A DNA stretch of 51,092 nucleotides from DASYTH01 sp035762905 (GTDB taxonomy: Bacteria > Actinomycetota > Actinomycetes > Mycobacteriales > Pseudonocardiaceae): positions 1-51,092 of the forward strand of contig NZ_DASUCC010000085.1 of NCBI RefSeq assembly GCF_035762905.1. Reading direction: 5' to 3'. This document shows positions 1 through 8,659 of the stretch, piece by piece (positions within the stretch are counted from its first letter, which is position 1; every line of letters begins with the position of its first letter). Made by a program: the position numbers and the translations under genes. The notes below the pieces were generated by a model. That model did no database searches. It was not told the origin of the DNA and saw only the letters and a program-made list of their open reading frames with translations.

Positions 1-37
1 GTTACCGCAGTAGGGCATCGGAGCTTTGCGAGGCGAC

Positions 38-829
38 ATGAGCGCAGGTCGGACGGACCCGAACGTCGCCGTTCGCGGGCTGGCCCAGGTGGGCCGGCTG
101 ACCTCGTTGGCCTGGGAAGTCAGCCGGCTCACCGTCCGCCGTCCGTTCCAGGTGCGCGAACTGATCCAACAGTGCTGGTTCTTCGCCAGCGTCACGATCC
201 TGCCGACCGCGCTGGTGGCCATCCCGTTCGGCGCGGTGATCGCCCTGCAACTGGGCTCGCTGACCCAGCAGATCGGTGCCCAGTCGTTCATCGGCGCGGC
301 CAGCGCGCTGGCCATCGTGCAGCAGGCCAGCCCGCTGATCACCGCGCTGCTGGTCGCCGGCGCCGGCGGCTCGGCGATGTGCGCGGACATCGGCTCCCGG
401 AAGATCCGCGAGGAGATCGACGCGATGGAGGCGCTCGGGGTCAACCCGATCCAGCGCCTGATCGTGCCGAGGGTGCTGGCCGCGGTGATCGTCGCGGTGC
501 TGCTCAACGGGTTGGTCAGCGTGGTCGGGGTGGTCGGCGGCTACTACTTCAACGTGGTCATGCAGGGCGGCACGCCGGGCGCCTACCTGGCCAGCTTCAA
601 CGCCCTGGCCCAGGTTCCGGACCTGTGGATCAGCGAGATCAAGGCGGTGGCGTTCGGGTTCGTCGCCGGCATCGTCGCGGCCTACCGCGGGCTCAACCCG
701 GCCGGCGGTCCGAAGGGCGTCGGCGACGCGGTGAACCAGACCGTGGTGATCACCTTCCTGCTGCTGTTCCTGATCAACGTGGTGCTCACCGGGATATACC
801 TGCAGATCGTCCCGCCGAAGGGGATGTGA
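38..829 (+). CDS. yrbEA: MlaE/YrbE-family permease, first subunit of the mce operon
   Basis: Integral inner-membrane permease of an Mce (MlaE-type ABC) lipid importer. The 263-residue product has several hydrophobic segments (about residues 45-75, 95-120, 145-175, 195-220 and 235-255). It carries the family motif EEIDAMEALGVNP that couples the permease to its ATPase. I chose ATG at 38 because a gagg ribosome site lies just upstream; TTG at 26 is in frame but lacks one. An in-frame stop at 11-13 rules out a longer protein. It is the first gene of eight tightly packed mce genes. Family membership is very secure. The imported substrate (sterol, fatty acid or other lipid) cannot be read from the sequence. 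Confidence 0.95.
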   Translation: MSAGRTDPNVAVRGLAQVGRLTSLAWEVSRLTVRRPFQVRELIQQCWFFASVTILPTALVAIPFGAVIALQLGSLTQQIGAQSFIGAASALAIVQQASPLITALLVAGAGGSAMCADIGSRKIREEIDAMEALGVNPIQRLIVPRVLAAVIVAVLLNGLVSVVGVVGGYYFNVVMQGGTPGAYLASFNALAQVPDLWISEIKAVAFGFVAGIVAAYRGLNPAGGPKGVGDAVNQTVVITFLLLFLINVVLTGIYLQIVPPKGM

Positions 830-835
830 CCGCCG

Positions 836-1657
836 ATGGCCACGGTGGCGGCACTGGCGCCGCAGCGGGGACTGGCCACGCTGGGGGCGCAGCTGGCCTT
901 CTACGCCCGGGTGCTCGCCTGGGTGCCGCGCACGATCGTCCACTACCCCAAGGAGATCCTGCGGCTGCTGTCCGACGTGTTCTTCGGCAGCGGCGCGCTC
1001 GCGGTGATCGGCGGCACGCTCGGCGTGATGATCGGCATGACCGCGTTCACCGGCCTGATCGTCGGGCTGCAGGGCTACTCGGCGCTCAACCAGCTGGGCA
1101 CCTCCGCGCTGACCGGGTTCATCGCCGCCTACTTCGACACCAGGGAGGTCGCCCCGCTGGCCGCCGGGCTCGCGCTGTCCGCCACGGTCGGCTGCGGCTT
1201 CACCGCGCAGCTGGGCGCCATGCGCATCTCCGAGGAGATCGACGCGCTCGAGGTGATGGCCGTGCCGAGCGTGCCGTACCTGGTGACCACCCGGGTACTG
1301 GCCGCGCTCGGTGCGGTGATCCCGCTCTACGTGGTGGGCCTGGTCTGCTCCTACGCCGCGTCCCGGCAGATCACCGTGTGGTTCTACGGTCAGTCCGCCG
1401 GCACCTACGACCACTACTTCCACCTGTTCCTGCCCCCGGGCGACGTGCTCTGGTCGTTCCTCAAGGTGATCGTGTTCAGCGTGGTCGTGATCATGGTGCA
1501 CTGCTACTACGGCTACACCGCCACCGGTGGCCCGGCCGGCGTCGGTGTCGCGGTCGGCCGGGCGGTACGCGCCGCGATCGTGCTGCAGATGCTGCTGGAC
1601 TTCTTTCTCAGCCTGGCCATCTGGGGCGCGACGACGACCGTCCGGATCGCCGGATGA
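836..1657 (+). CDS. yrbEB: MlaE/YrbE-family permease, second subunit of the mce operon
   Basis: The second permease subunit, 273 residues, expected to pair with the product of the gene 6 bases upstream to form the membrane channel of the Mce importer. It repeats the family architecture: an amphipathic N-terminus, about five membrane segments and the coupling motif SEEIDALEVMAVPS near residue 135. Its last bases overlap the start of mceA in an ATGA junction, which suggests translational coupling. In mycobacteria YrbE A and B always occur as such a pair upstream of six mce genes, and the same order is seen here. Confidence 0.95.
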   Translation: MATVAALAPQRGLATLGAQLAFYARVLAWVPRTIVHYPKEILRLLSDVFFGSGALAVIGGTLGVMIGMTAFTGLIVGLQGYSALNQLGTSALTGFIAAYFDTREVAPLAAGLALSATVGCGFTAQLGAMRISEEIDALEVMAVPSVPYLVTTRVLAALGAVIPLYVVGLVCSYAASRQITVWFYGQSAGTYDHYFHLFLPPGDVLWSFLKVIVFSVVVIMVHCYYGYTATGGPAGVGVAVGRAVRAAIVLQMLLDFFLSLAIWGATTTVRIAG

Positions 1658-2961
1658 ACGCGGCCGAGCGTCCGGCGCTGCGCCACCAGGTCTACGGGCT
1701 GGTGTTCCTGGTGATCACCGGGTTGCTGGTCGCGCTGTCGATCGCCTTCTACCGCAAGACGTTCACCCCGGTGGTACCGGTGCGGCTGGAGACCGGCCAC
1801 GCCGGAAACCAGCTGCGGGTGCAGGCCGACGTCAAGCTGCGCGGGGTGGTGGTCGGCGAGGTGCGGGCGATCCGGTCCGAGGGTGACCGGGCGGTGCTCG
1901 ACCTGGCGCTCGATCCGGACCTGGCCGGGCGGATCCCGGCCAACGTCACCGCCCGGCTGCTGCCCAAGACGCTTTTCGGCGAGCGCTACGTGGCCCTGTC
2001 CACCCCGGCGCGGCCGGACCGGCCGATCGCCGCCGGCGACGTGATCAGCCAGGACCGCACCGCCGCGTCGGTCGAGATCGACGCCGTGCTCTCCGACCTG
2101 CTGCCGGTGCTGCAGGCGGTCCGGCCAGCGGAACTGGCCGCGACCCTGAACGCCATGTCCACCGCGCTGGACGGACGCGGCCGGCAGCTCGGCGAGACAC
2201 TGGTGGCGCTGAACGGATACCTCGAGGCGCTCGATCCGGCCCGGCCCGACCTGCGGGCGGACATCCAACGCCTGGCCGAGGTCGCCGACACCTACGCCGA
2301 CGCCGCGCCGGATCTGTTGCAGGCGCTCAGCGATCTGACCACGACCAGCCAAACCCTTGTCGCGCAGCGGGTCGGGCTGCAGAACCTGCTCGGGACGCTG
2401 ACCACGGCCGCGACCGACCTGACCAACTTCCTGGCCGCCAACCGGAACAACCTGATCAGCCTCGAGGCGAGCGCCCGGCCGGCGTTGGAGGTACTGGCCA
2501 AGTACGCCCCGGAGTACCCGTGCCTGCTCCAGCAGTTGGTGGACGCGATCCCGGCCGCGGATGCCGCGTTCGGCAAGGGTTCCGCGCACCCCAACGTGTC
2601 CCGGGTGACCATCGAGATCACCGCCAACCGGGGCAAGTACCGGCCCGGCGTGGACACCCCGCGCTACGACGACAAGCGCGGGCCGCGGTGTTACCCGGTG
2701 GCCCGGCCGCCGGCCCGGTTCCCGCAGTACCCGCCCGGCGGCCCGTTGCGGGACGGCTCGACCAAGCCGCCGCCACCGCGCTCGGACCGGCCGCAGGACT
2801 TCCAGCCCACCGCGCCCGCGGTGGCCAACCTGCCGGCCGAGCGGGACCTGGTCGCGGCGCTGGTCGCGCCGTCCCTCGGGGTCATGCCCGAGGACGTCCC
2901 GCCATGGGCGACCCTGCTGATCGGCCCGCTGCTGCGGGGTGCGGAGGTGACCGTGGAATGA
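1654..2961 (+). CDS. mceA: MCE family protein, first of six (MceA position)
   Basis: Secreted or membrane-anchored lipid-binding subunit, 435 residues. One hydrophobic N-terminal segment (residues 12-31) is followed by an MCE/MlaD domain (about residues 38-115, with motifs RGVVVGEVRAI and LFGERYVALS), a long helical region (about 130-290) and a proline-rich tail. Homologous domains assemble into a hexameric ring or tube that shuttles lipids across the envelope. The start ATG at 1654 overlaps the stop of yrbEB by four bases, so it was preferred to the much longer open frame that begins inside yrbEA. The tail after residue 330 is rich in Pro and Arg and looks disordered. Confidence 0.93.
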   Translation: MNAAERPALRHQVYGLVFLVITGLLVALSIAFYRKTFTPVVPVRLETGHAGNQLRVQADVKLRGVVVGEVRAIRSEGDRAVLDLALDPDLAGRIPANVTARLLPKTLFGERYVALSTPARPDRPIAAGDVISQDRTAASVEIDAVLSDLLPVLQAVRPAELAATLNAMSTALDGRGRQLGETLVALNGYLEALDPARPDLRADIQRLAEVADTYADAAPDLLQALSDLTTTSQTLVAQRVGLQNLLGTLTTAATDLTNFLAANRNNLISLEASARPALEVLAKYAPEYPCLLQQLVDAIPAADAAFGKGSAHPNVSRVTIEITANRGKYRPGVDTPRYDDKRGPRCYPVARPPARFPQYPPGGPLRDGSTKPPPPRSDRPQDFQPTAPAVANLPAERDLVAALVAPSLGVMPEDVPPWATLLIGPLLRGAEVTVE

Positions 2962-3998
2962 GGGGTCTGCTCGCGCCGCTGGTCAAGCTCACCGTGTTCG
3001 CGGTGGTCACGGTCGCGCTGACCGCGCTGCTCGGCCTGACCATCGCGAACAGCAACCTGAGCGACACCAACGACTACGCCGCCCGGTTCACCGACGCGAC
3101 CGGGCTGAACCCCGGTGACGACGTGCGCATGTCGGGCGTCCGGGTCGGCCAGGTCGGCTCGGTCGAGGTGGTGGACGGCCGATTGGCCGAGGTGGGCTTC
3201 GAGGTGGCGGCGGCCCGCCGGCTGCCCGCGTCGGTCACCGCGACCATCAAGTACCGCAACCTGATCGGCCAGCGGTACCTGTCGCTCGCGGTCGGCACCG
3301 GCGACCCCAACGCGGTGCTGAACCCGGGCGGGACCATCCCCGTTGAGCGCACCGCACCCGCGCTCAACCTCACCGTGCTGTTCAACGGGTTCCGGCCACT
3401 GTTCCAGGCCCTCGATCCGGCCGAGGTGAACAAGCTGGCCGGCGAGCTGATCCAGGTGCTGCAGGGGGAGGGCGGCACGATCGACAGCGTGCTGGCGCAC
3501 ACGGCGTCGCTGACCGCCGCGATCGCCGGCAAGGACGAGGTGATCGGCCAGGTGATCGACAACCTGAACACGGTGCTGGACACGGTGAACGGCCGCGGCG
3601 CCGAGCTGTCCGACCTGATCGACACGGTCGCGCGACTCGCCACCGGCCTCGCCGAACAACGAGCGCCGATCGGCGACGCGATCGCCGCACTCGGTGAGCT
3701 CACCGACTCGACCGCAGGTCTGCTCACCGCCGCCCGCCCGCCGCTCAAAGCCGACATCGCCGCCCTCGGTGCCCTGTCGACCAACCTCGCCACCAACGGC
3801 GACACCGTCGACCGGTTCCTCCGCACGCTGCCGCACAAGGTCGCGTCGATCAACCGGGTGGCCAGCTACGGCGGCTGGTTCAACTACTTCCTGTGCAGCG
3901 CCTCCGGCCGGGTCGGCATCTCCAGCCTCGGCATCGTCGTCGACATCCCCGCGCTCCCCCTCCCGGGCTCACCCATGCCGGAAAGGTGCGGCCCATGA
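2958..3998 (+). CDS. mceB: MCE family protein (MceB position)
   Basis: MCE-domain subunit of 346 residues. It has a membrane anchor (residues 8-30), an MCE domain (about 38-115, motifs NPGDDVRMSGVRVGQV and LIGQRYLSL) and a helical C-terminal region. A GWFNYFLC segment near the end matches the conserved end of MceB-type helical domains, where a WFxxY...C element recurs. ATG at 2958 overlaps the preceding stop by four bases. The protein should occupy one of six positions in the periplasm-spanning Mce assembly. Confidence 0.93.
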   Translation: MRGLLAPLVKLTVFAVVTVALTALLGLTIANSNLSDTNDYAARFTDATGLNPGDDVRMSGVRVGQVGSVEVVDGRLAEVGFEVAAARRLPASVTATIKYRNLIGQRYLSLAVGTGDPNAVLNPGGTIPVERTAPALNLTVLFNGFRPLFQALDPAEVNKLAGELIQVLQGEGGTIDSVLAHTASLTAAIAGKDEVIGQVIDNLNTVLDTVNGRGAELSDLIDTVARLATGLAEQRAPIGDAIAALGELTDSTAGLLTAARPPLKADIAALGALSTNLATNGDTVDRFLRTLPHKVASINRVASYGGWFNYFLCSASGRVGISSLGIVVDIPALPLPGSPMPERCGP

Positions 3999-5014
3999 AG
4001 CGGTTGAAGGACCGGAACCAGGCGAGCGTCGGCGCGGTGGCGCTGGTGCTGGTGGCGCTGGCCGCACTGGCCGCGTTCAACGCCGACGACCTGCCGATCA
4101 TCGGCGGCGGGACCACCTACACCGCCGAGTTCGCCGAGTCGGCCGGGATCAAGCCGGGCAACGAGGTCCGGCTGGCCGGGGTGAAGGTCGGCGACGTGCG
4201 CCGGGTGGAGCTGGTCCGGAACCGGGTGCTGGTCGACTTCCGGGTGCGGGACGTGGCCATCGGCGACCGCAGCCGGATCTCCATCGAGATCAAGACCCTG
4301 CTCGGCGACAAGTTCCTCGCCGTAACGCCGGACGGCACGGCGGCACAGGACCCCAACGACGTGATCCCCCGGGCCCGCACGGTGTCCCCGTTCGACATCG
4401 TGCCGGCGGTCAGCGAGCTGTCCCGGACCGTCGACCGAATCGACACCGCCGAGTTGGCCCGCAGCTTCCAGGTCATCTCGGAAAGCTTCGCGCACAGCCC
4501 GCAGCACATGCGCGACGCGCTCACCGGCCTGTCCCGGCTGTCCACCACACTGTCCACAAGGGACGAGCAGTTGGCCAGGCTGCTGTCCAACACCGCCGCG
4601 CTGTCGCAAACCGTGGCCGACCGGGACGCCCAGCTGCGCACCCTGTTCACCGACGCCACGCTGCTGCTCGACGAGCTGTCCCGGCGCCGGGAAGCGGTCC
4701 GCGCGTTGCTCACCGGCACCCGGGACCTGGCCGAGCAGCTCACCGGTCTGGTGGCGGACAACCAGCAGCAGCTGCGGCCGGCACTGGACGAGCTGACCAA
4801 GGTGACCACGATCCTGCAACGCAACCAGGACAACCTCAGCCAGGGCCTGCACAACCTCGCGCCGTTCGTCCGGATGTTCAACAACGTGGTCGGCAACGGC
4901 CGCTGGTTCGAGGGTTACATCTGCGGCCTGCTGCCGCCGCCGACGACGATCGGGGTGTTCGACATCAACCCCGAGGGCTGCGCCACACCGCTCACCCCGG
5001 GGGGCACGCGATGA
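3995..5014 (+). CDS. mceC: MCE family protein (MceC position)
   Basis: MCE-domain subunit of 339 residues. It has a short basic N-terminus, a membrane segment (about residues 12-29), an MCE domain (about 40-115, motifs PGNEVRLAGVKVGDV and LLGDKFLAV) and coiled helices to about residue 300. The ending GRWFEGYICGLLPPP is typical of this position in the operon. The start overlaps the mceB stop in an ATGA junction. An alternative GTG or ATG inside the mceB reading frame would duplicate coding space and has no ribosome site. Confidence 0.92.
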   Translation: MKRLKDRNQASVGAVALVLVALAALAAFNADDLPIIGGGTTYTAEFAESAGIKPGNEVRLAGVKVGDVRRVELVRNRVLVDFRVRDVAIGDRSRISIEIKTLLGDKFLAVTPDGTAAQDPNDVIPRARTVSPFDIVPAVSELSRTVDRIDTAELARSFQVISESFAHSPQHMRDALTGLSRLSTTLSTRDEQLARLLSNTAALSQTVADRDAQLRTLFTDATLLLDELSRRREAVRALLTGTRDLAEQLTGLVADNQQQLRPALDELTKVTTILQRNQDNLSQGLHNLAPFVRMFNNVVGNGRWFEGYICGLLPPPTTIGVFDINPEGCATPLTPGGTR

Positions 5015-6189
5015 CCCCGCGCCCGGTCCGCCTCGCCGCCATCGCGGCCGTGCTGCTGCTGGTGCTGGTCGCCGCGCTGTGGTGGCTGGTCAGCGGCCGC
5101 GCCGGAACCGCGGTGACCGCGTACTTCGACAAGGCCGTCGGCGTGTACCCGGGATCCGAGGTGCGGGTGCTCGGTGTGTCCGTCGGCCGGATCGACGGCG
5201 TTGTCCCGCAAGGAGACACGGTCCGGGTCACGCTGACCGTGGACTCCGGCGTCGAGGTTCCGGCCGGCGCGCACGCGGTGGTGGTGGCGCCAAGCCTGGT
5301 CAGCGACCGCTACATCCAGCTCACCCCCGCCTACGAGTCCGGTCCGCTGCTCGCCGACGGCGCGGTGATACCCAGGGAACGCACCCAGATCCCGGTCGAG
5401 CTGGACGACCTGACCGCGAGCGTGAACGAGCTGGCCACCGCGCTCGGGCCGAACGGGGCCAACGCCGACGGCGCGCTGGCCGGGGTGCTGGACACCGCCG
5501 CCGCCAACCTGTCCGGCAACGGCGAGCTGCTCGGCGACACCGTGCGGCAGCTCGGGGACGCGGCGGCGACGCTGTCCCGCTCCTCCGGCGACCTGTTCGC
5601 CACCGTGGACAACCTTCAGCGGTTCACCCGGATGCTGGCCGACAGCGACGCGCAGGTGCGCCAGTTCAACGAGAAGCTGGCCGGGGTCACCGGGTACCTG
5701 GCCGAGAGCCGGGACGACCTCGGCGGGGCGCTCGCCTCGCTGGCCACCGCGTTGACCCAGGTGCGGGCGTTCGTGGCGGAGAACACCGATGCCTTGTCCG
5801 GCAACGTGAAGCGGCTGACTGGGGTCACCCAGGCCCTGGTGGACCAGCGGGCGGCGCTGGCCGAGATCCTTGACGTGGCACCGCTGGCGATGTCGAACTT
5901 CCTGTCCACCTACGACGCGGCCTCGGCGTCCTTCGCGATCCGGGGCAACCTCAACGAGTTGACCTATCCACCGCTGCTGCTGGTGTGCCGGACGATCGCC
6001 TCGGCAACGCCGGTTCAGTTGCCGAGCACGCTCGCCGACCTGTGCAAGCGGCTCGCCCCGGTGATCGACGGGACGCTCAAGCTGCCCACTCCGGCCGAGG
6101 TTCTTGCCGCGCTGTCGGCCGGGAAACTGCCGCCGCTCCCGCTGCCGATCACCGATCTGTACGTGCCGTCGCTCGGCGGTGCCGGATGA
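5011..6189 (+). CDS. mceD: MCE family protein (MceD position)
   Basis: MCE-domain subunit of 392 residues. It has an N-terminal membrane helix (about residues 7-28), an MCE domain (about 35-112, motifs YPGSEVRVLGVSVGRI and VSDRYIQLTPAY) and extended helices. The C-terminal part ends in a proline/leucine-rich stretch. MceD proteins typically contain this longer helical part, and their order in the operon is conserved. ATG at 5011 overlaps the mceC stop by four bases. Confidence 0.92.
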   Translation: MTPRPVRLAAIAAVLLLVLVAALWWLVSGRAGTAVTAYFDKAVGVYPGSEVRVLGVSVGRIDGVVPQGDTVRVTLTVDSGVEVPAGAHAVVVAPSLVSDRYIQLTPAYESGPLLADGAVIPRERTQIPVELDDLTASVNELATALGPNGANADGALAGVLDTAAANLSGNGELLGDTVRQLGDAAATLSRSSGDLFATVDNLQRFTRMLADSDAQVRQFNEKLAGVTGYLAESRDDLGGALASLATALTQVRAFVAENTDALSGNVKRLTGVTQALVDQRAALAEILDVAPLAMSNFLSTYDAASASFAIRGNLNELTYPPLLLVCRTIASATPVQLPSTLADLCKRLAPVIDGTLKLPTPAEVLAALSAGKLPPLPLPITDLYVPSLGGAG

Positions 6190-7331
6190 TCCGCGCGCTG
6201 GCCCTGGTCCTGGTGCTGCTCTCCGCCGGCTGCGGGTTCACCGGTGTGTACGAGGTTCCGCTGCCCGGCGGGGCCGATCTCGGCGACCGGCCGTACCGGA
6301 TCTCGGCGGAGTTCGCCGACGTGCTCGACCTGGTGCCGCAGGCCGCGGTGAAGGTCAACGACGTGGCGGTCGGCCGGGTGGAGCGGATCGAGCTGGCCGC
6401 GGACAACGTCACCGCCGTGGTGCGCATGGTGGTCAACGGCGACGTGCGGCTGCCCGCCAACGCCGGGGCCGAGCTGCGCCAGTCCAGCCTGCTCGGCGAG
6501 AAGTACGTCGCGCTGCACGCCCCGCAGGCGCCGGCCGGGCAGCTCGCCGAGGGGGCGGTGATCCCGATCCGGGCGACCAACCGGAACCCGGAGATCGAAG
6601 AGGTGCTCGGCGCACTGTCGCTGCTGCTCAACGGTGGCGGAATCGGGCAGCTGCAGACCATTCTCCGCGAGGTCAACCTGGCGCTGGCCGGCAACGAGCC
6701 GGAGCTGCGGTCCCTGCTGTCCAATGTGGACAACCTGGTGACCGACCTGGACGCGCAGCGCGGCGACATCGTGCGGGCGATCGACGCGCTCAACCGGCTG
6801 TCCGGCACGCTGGTGGACCAGACCGCCAACCTCACCGCGGCGCTGGACCGGCTGGCCCCCGGCCTGAAGGTGATCACGGAGGAACGCACCGCGCTGGTGT
6901 CTCTGCTCGGCGCGCTGGACCGGCTGTCGGACGTCGCGGTGGACACGGTGAACCGCGGCCGGGACGACCTGGTGGCCGACCTGCGGCTGCTTGAGCCGAC
7001 CCTGCGCAAGCTCGCCGAGTCGGGCGCGAACCTGCCGAACTCGTTGCAGATCCTGGCCACCTACCCGTTCACCGACTACTTCCTCAACCCGCTCAAGGGC
7101 GACTACGTCAACGTGGACGTGCGGTTCGACCTGGACCTGAGCGTGCTGCTGGAGAACATCGGCAACGCCAGCACGCCGCTGTTGCCGGTGCCGGACGTGG
7201 CCCCGCCGGCCGCGACGTCGCAGCTGCCGGCGTTGCCGCTGCCGTTGCCGCTGCCCCCGGTGCCGGTCCGGCCGCCTGCGCCCGATCCGATCTCGGCGTT
7301 GCTCGGTGCGCTGCTGGGCGGTGGCCGCTGA
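6186..7331 (+). CDS. mceE: MCE family lipoprotein (MceE/LprK position)
   Basis: The lipid-anchored MCE subunit, 381 residues. Its N-terminus is a lipoprotein signal with lipobox SAGC, giving modified Cys16, instead of the membrane helix found in its five paralogues. This is the hallmark of the fifth mce gene (LprK in mycobacteria). The MCE domain spans about residues 40-115 (LVPQAAVKVNDVAVGRV, LLGEKYVAL). A helical region follows, and then a Pro/Leu/Val-rich low-complexity tail after residue 335. The start overlaps the mceD stop by four bases; the end overlaps the mceF ATG by one base (TGATG). Confidence 0.93.
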   Translation: MIRALALVLVLLSAGCGFTGVYEVPLPGGADLGDRPYRISAEFADVLDLVPQAAVKVNDVAVGRVERIELAADNVTAVVRMVVNGDVRLPANAGAELRQSSLLGEKYVALHAPQAPAGQLAEGAVIPIRATNRNPEIEEVLGALSLLLNGGGIGQLQTILREVNLALAGNEPELRSLLSNVDNLVTDLDAQRGDIVRAIDALNRLSGTLVDQTANLTAALDRLAPGLKVITEERTALVSLLGALDRLSDVAVDTVNRGRDDLVADLRLLEPTLRKLAESGANLPNSLQILATYPFTDYFLNPLKGDYVNVDVRFDLDLSVLLENIGNASTPLLPVPDVAPPAATSQLPALPLPLPLPPVPVRPPAPDPISALLGALLGGGR

Positions 7332-8521
7332 TGCTGCTGCCCAAGGTGCGCCTGTTCCTGTTCTCGCTGATCGCGGTGGTCGGAATCGGCTACGTCGGCG
7401 GAACCTATGTGGGACTGTTCTCCACCGGCTACACGGTCACGGTCCAGCTCGCCGACTCCGGCGGGATCTTCGCCAACGCCGAGGTGACCTACCGCGGCGT
7501 TCCGGTCGGCCGGGTGCGCGAGCTGCGGCTGTCCGACGACGGCATCGACGTGCTGCTGGACATCGACGCCGCCGCCGGGCCGATCCCGGCGGACACCGCG
7601 GCCGTCGTGGCCAACCGGTCCGCCATCGGCGAGCAGTACGTCGACCTGGTGCCCGAGCACGACCGGTGTCCCTGTCTCGGCGAGGGTTCGGTGATCACTC
7701 GGGACCGCACGGAGCTGCCGTCCGCGCCGGAGACCCTGCTGTCCAATGTGGACCAACTGGTGGCGTCCGTGCCGACCGACTCGCTGCGCACCGTGGTCGC
7801 GGAGCTGGACGCGGCGTTCCGCGGCACCGGCCCGGCCCTCGCGGTGCTGCTGGACAGCGCCGGCTCGCTCACCCGGGCGGCCACCGAGCACCTGCCGCAG
7901 ACCACGTCATTGCTGGCCGACGGCCGGATCGTGCTGCAGACCCAGGCCGAGCAGTCCCGGCTGATCACCGACTACAGCCGCAACCTGCGCCTGCTCGCCG
8001 ACGCGCTCAAGCGCTCCGACCCCGACCTGCGCACGCTGATCGACACCGTGCCGCAGGTCTCGGTCCAGGTCACCGACCTGCTCCGCAGGTCCGGCTCGGA
8101 CCTCGGTGTGGTCATCGCCAACCTGCTCACCACCGCCATGATCACCCGAACCCGCACCGACGCCGTCGAGCAACTGCTGGTCGCCTTCCCGATCATCACC
8201 GCCACCGCGCCGGGCGCCAACCCGGATGGCACCGGCCACCTCGGCCTGGTGCTCACCTTCAACGACCCGTTCTCCTGCACCCGCGGCTACGAGGGGACGA
8301 ACCAGCGGCCCGCCAACGACATCACCGACGTCCCGGCCAACCAGAACGCCTACTGCGCCGAACCCCCCGGCAGCCCGATCGGCGTGCGCGGCTCACAGAA
8401 CGCCCCGTTCGGCGGCAAACCCGCCGACTTCCCCCCACCCGGCCAGGCTTCGGTCCCCACCCCCGCCCGCCCACCACTGCCCGCCCTACTCCCGCAGCTG
8501 TTGCCGCCGCTCCGGAATTAA
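7331..8521 (+). CDS. mceF: MCE family protein, last of six (MceF position)
   Basis: Last MCE subunit, 396 residues. It has a membrane helix (about residues 7-27), an MCE domain (about 35-112, motifs FANAEVTYRGVPVGRV and AIGEQYVDL) and helices. A C-terminal domain contains a cysteine-bearing segment (FNDPFSCTRGYEG) and a disordered Pro-rich tail. The last codons and the TAA lie inside a repeat also found, inverted, at the 3' end of the hybrid kinase gene at 45555, so both proteins end in PLRN. The natural C-terminus may therefore have been altered. The operon ends here; no Mas or MceG-type genes follow. Confidence 0.92.
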   Translation: MLLPKVRLFLFSLIAVVGIGYVGGTYVGLFSTGYTVTVQLADSGGIFANAEVTYRGVPVGRVRELRLSDDGIDVLLDIDAAAGPIPADTAAVVANRSAIGEQYVDLVPEHDRCPCLGEGSVITRDRTELPSAPETLLSNVDQLVASVPTDSLRTVVAELDAAFRGTGPALAVLLDSAGSLTRAATEHLPQTTSLLADGRIVLQTQAEQSRLITDYSRNLRLLADALKRSDPDLRTLIDTVPQVSVQVTDLLRRSGSDLGVVIANLLTTAMITRTRTDAVEQLLVAFPIITATAPGANPDGTGHLGLVLTFNDPFSCTRGYEGTNQRPANDITDVPANQNAYCAEPPGSPIGVRGSQNAPFGGKPADFPPPGQASVPTPARPPLPALLPQLLPPLRN

Positions 8522-8590
8522 CTGCTGTCGTTGCGTTCCAGCGAAGTGCGGATCACGGGTTGATGGTGGCTGGGTACCGTCACGGTCCCC
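8510..8590 (+). repeat. Dispersed repeat copy A, carries the stop codon of mceF
   Basis: The segment starting at ctccggaattaactgctg is repeated in inverted orientation at 45484-45566. The first 34 bases are identical, and the rest aligns with a few small gaps and substitutions (shared blocks aagtgcgg and tggctgggt). The repeat begins three codons before the stop of mceF and runs into the intergenic space. It contains no long open frame and no convincing terminator stem. Confidence 0.75.
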
Positions 8591-8595
8591 CGCGG

Positions 8596-8638
8596 TTGCG
8601 TACGAAAAGCGGCTGGCGTACTAAACTGCACGTTGCAG
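8596..8638 (+). promoter_or_regulatory. Putative promoter and small operator before the sensor kinase operon
   Basis: TTGCGT at 8596-8601 and TACTAA at 8619-8624 are 17 bases apart and resemble a vegetative sigma-70-type promoter. Directly downstream is a 5-base inverted repeat CTGCA-CGT-TGCAG at 8626-8638, well placed for a regulator to block initiation. The assignment rests on pattern only. Confidence 0.4.
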
Positions 8639-8659
8639 CCGGGGAAAGCTGGGGTGCAA

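Noticed and set aside
2..1501. Long open frame on the minus strand under yrbEA and yrbEB
   Set aside because: It is an antisense shadow of GC-rich coding, with His/Arg/Gly/Asp-rich low-complexity sequence and no domain.
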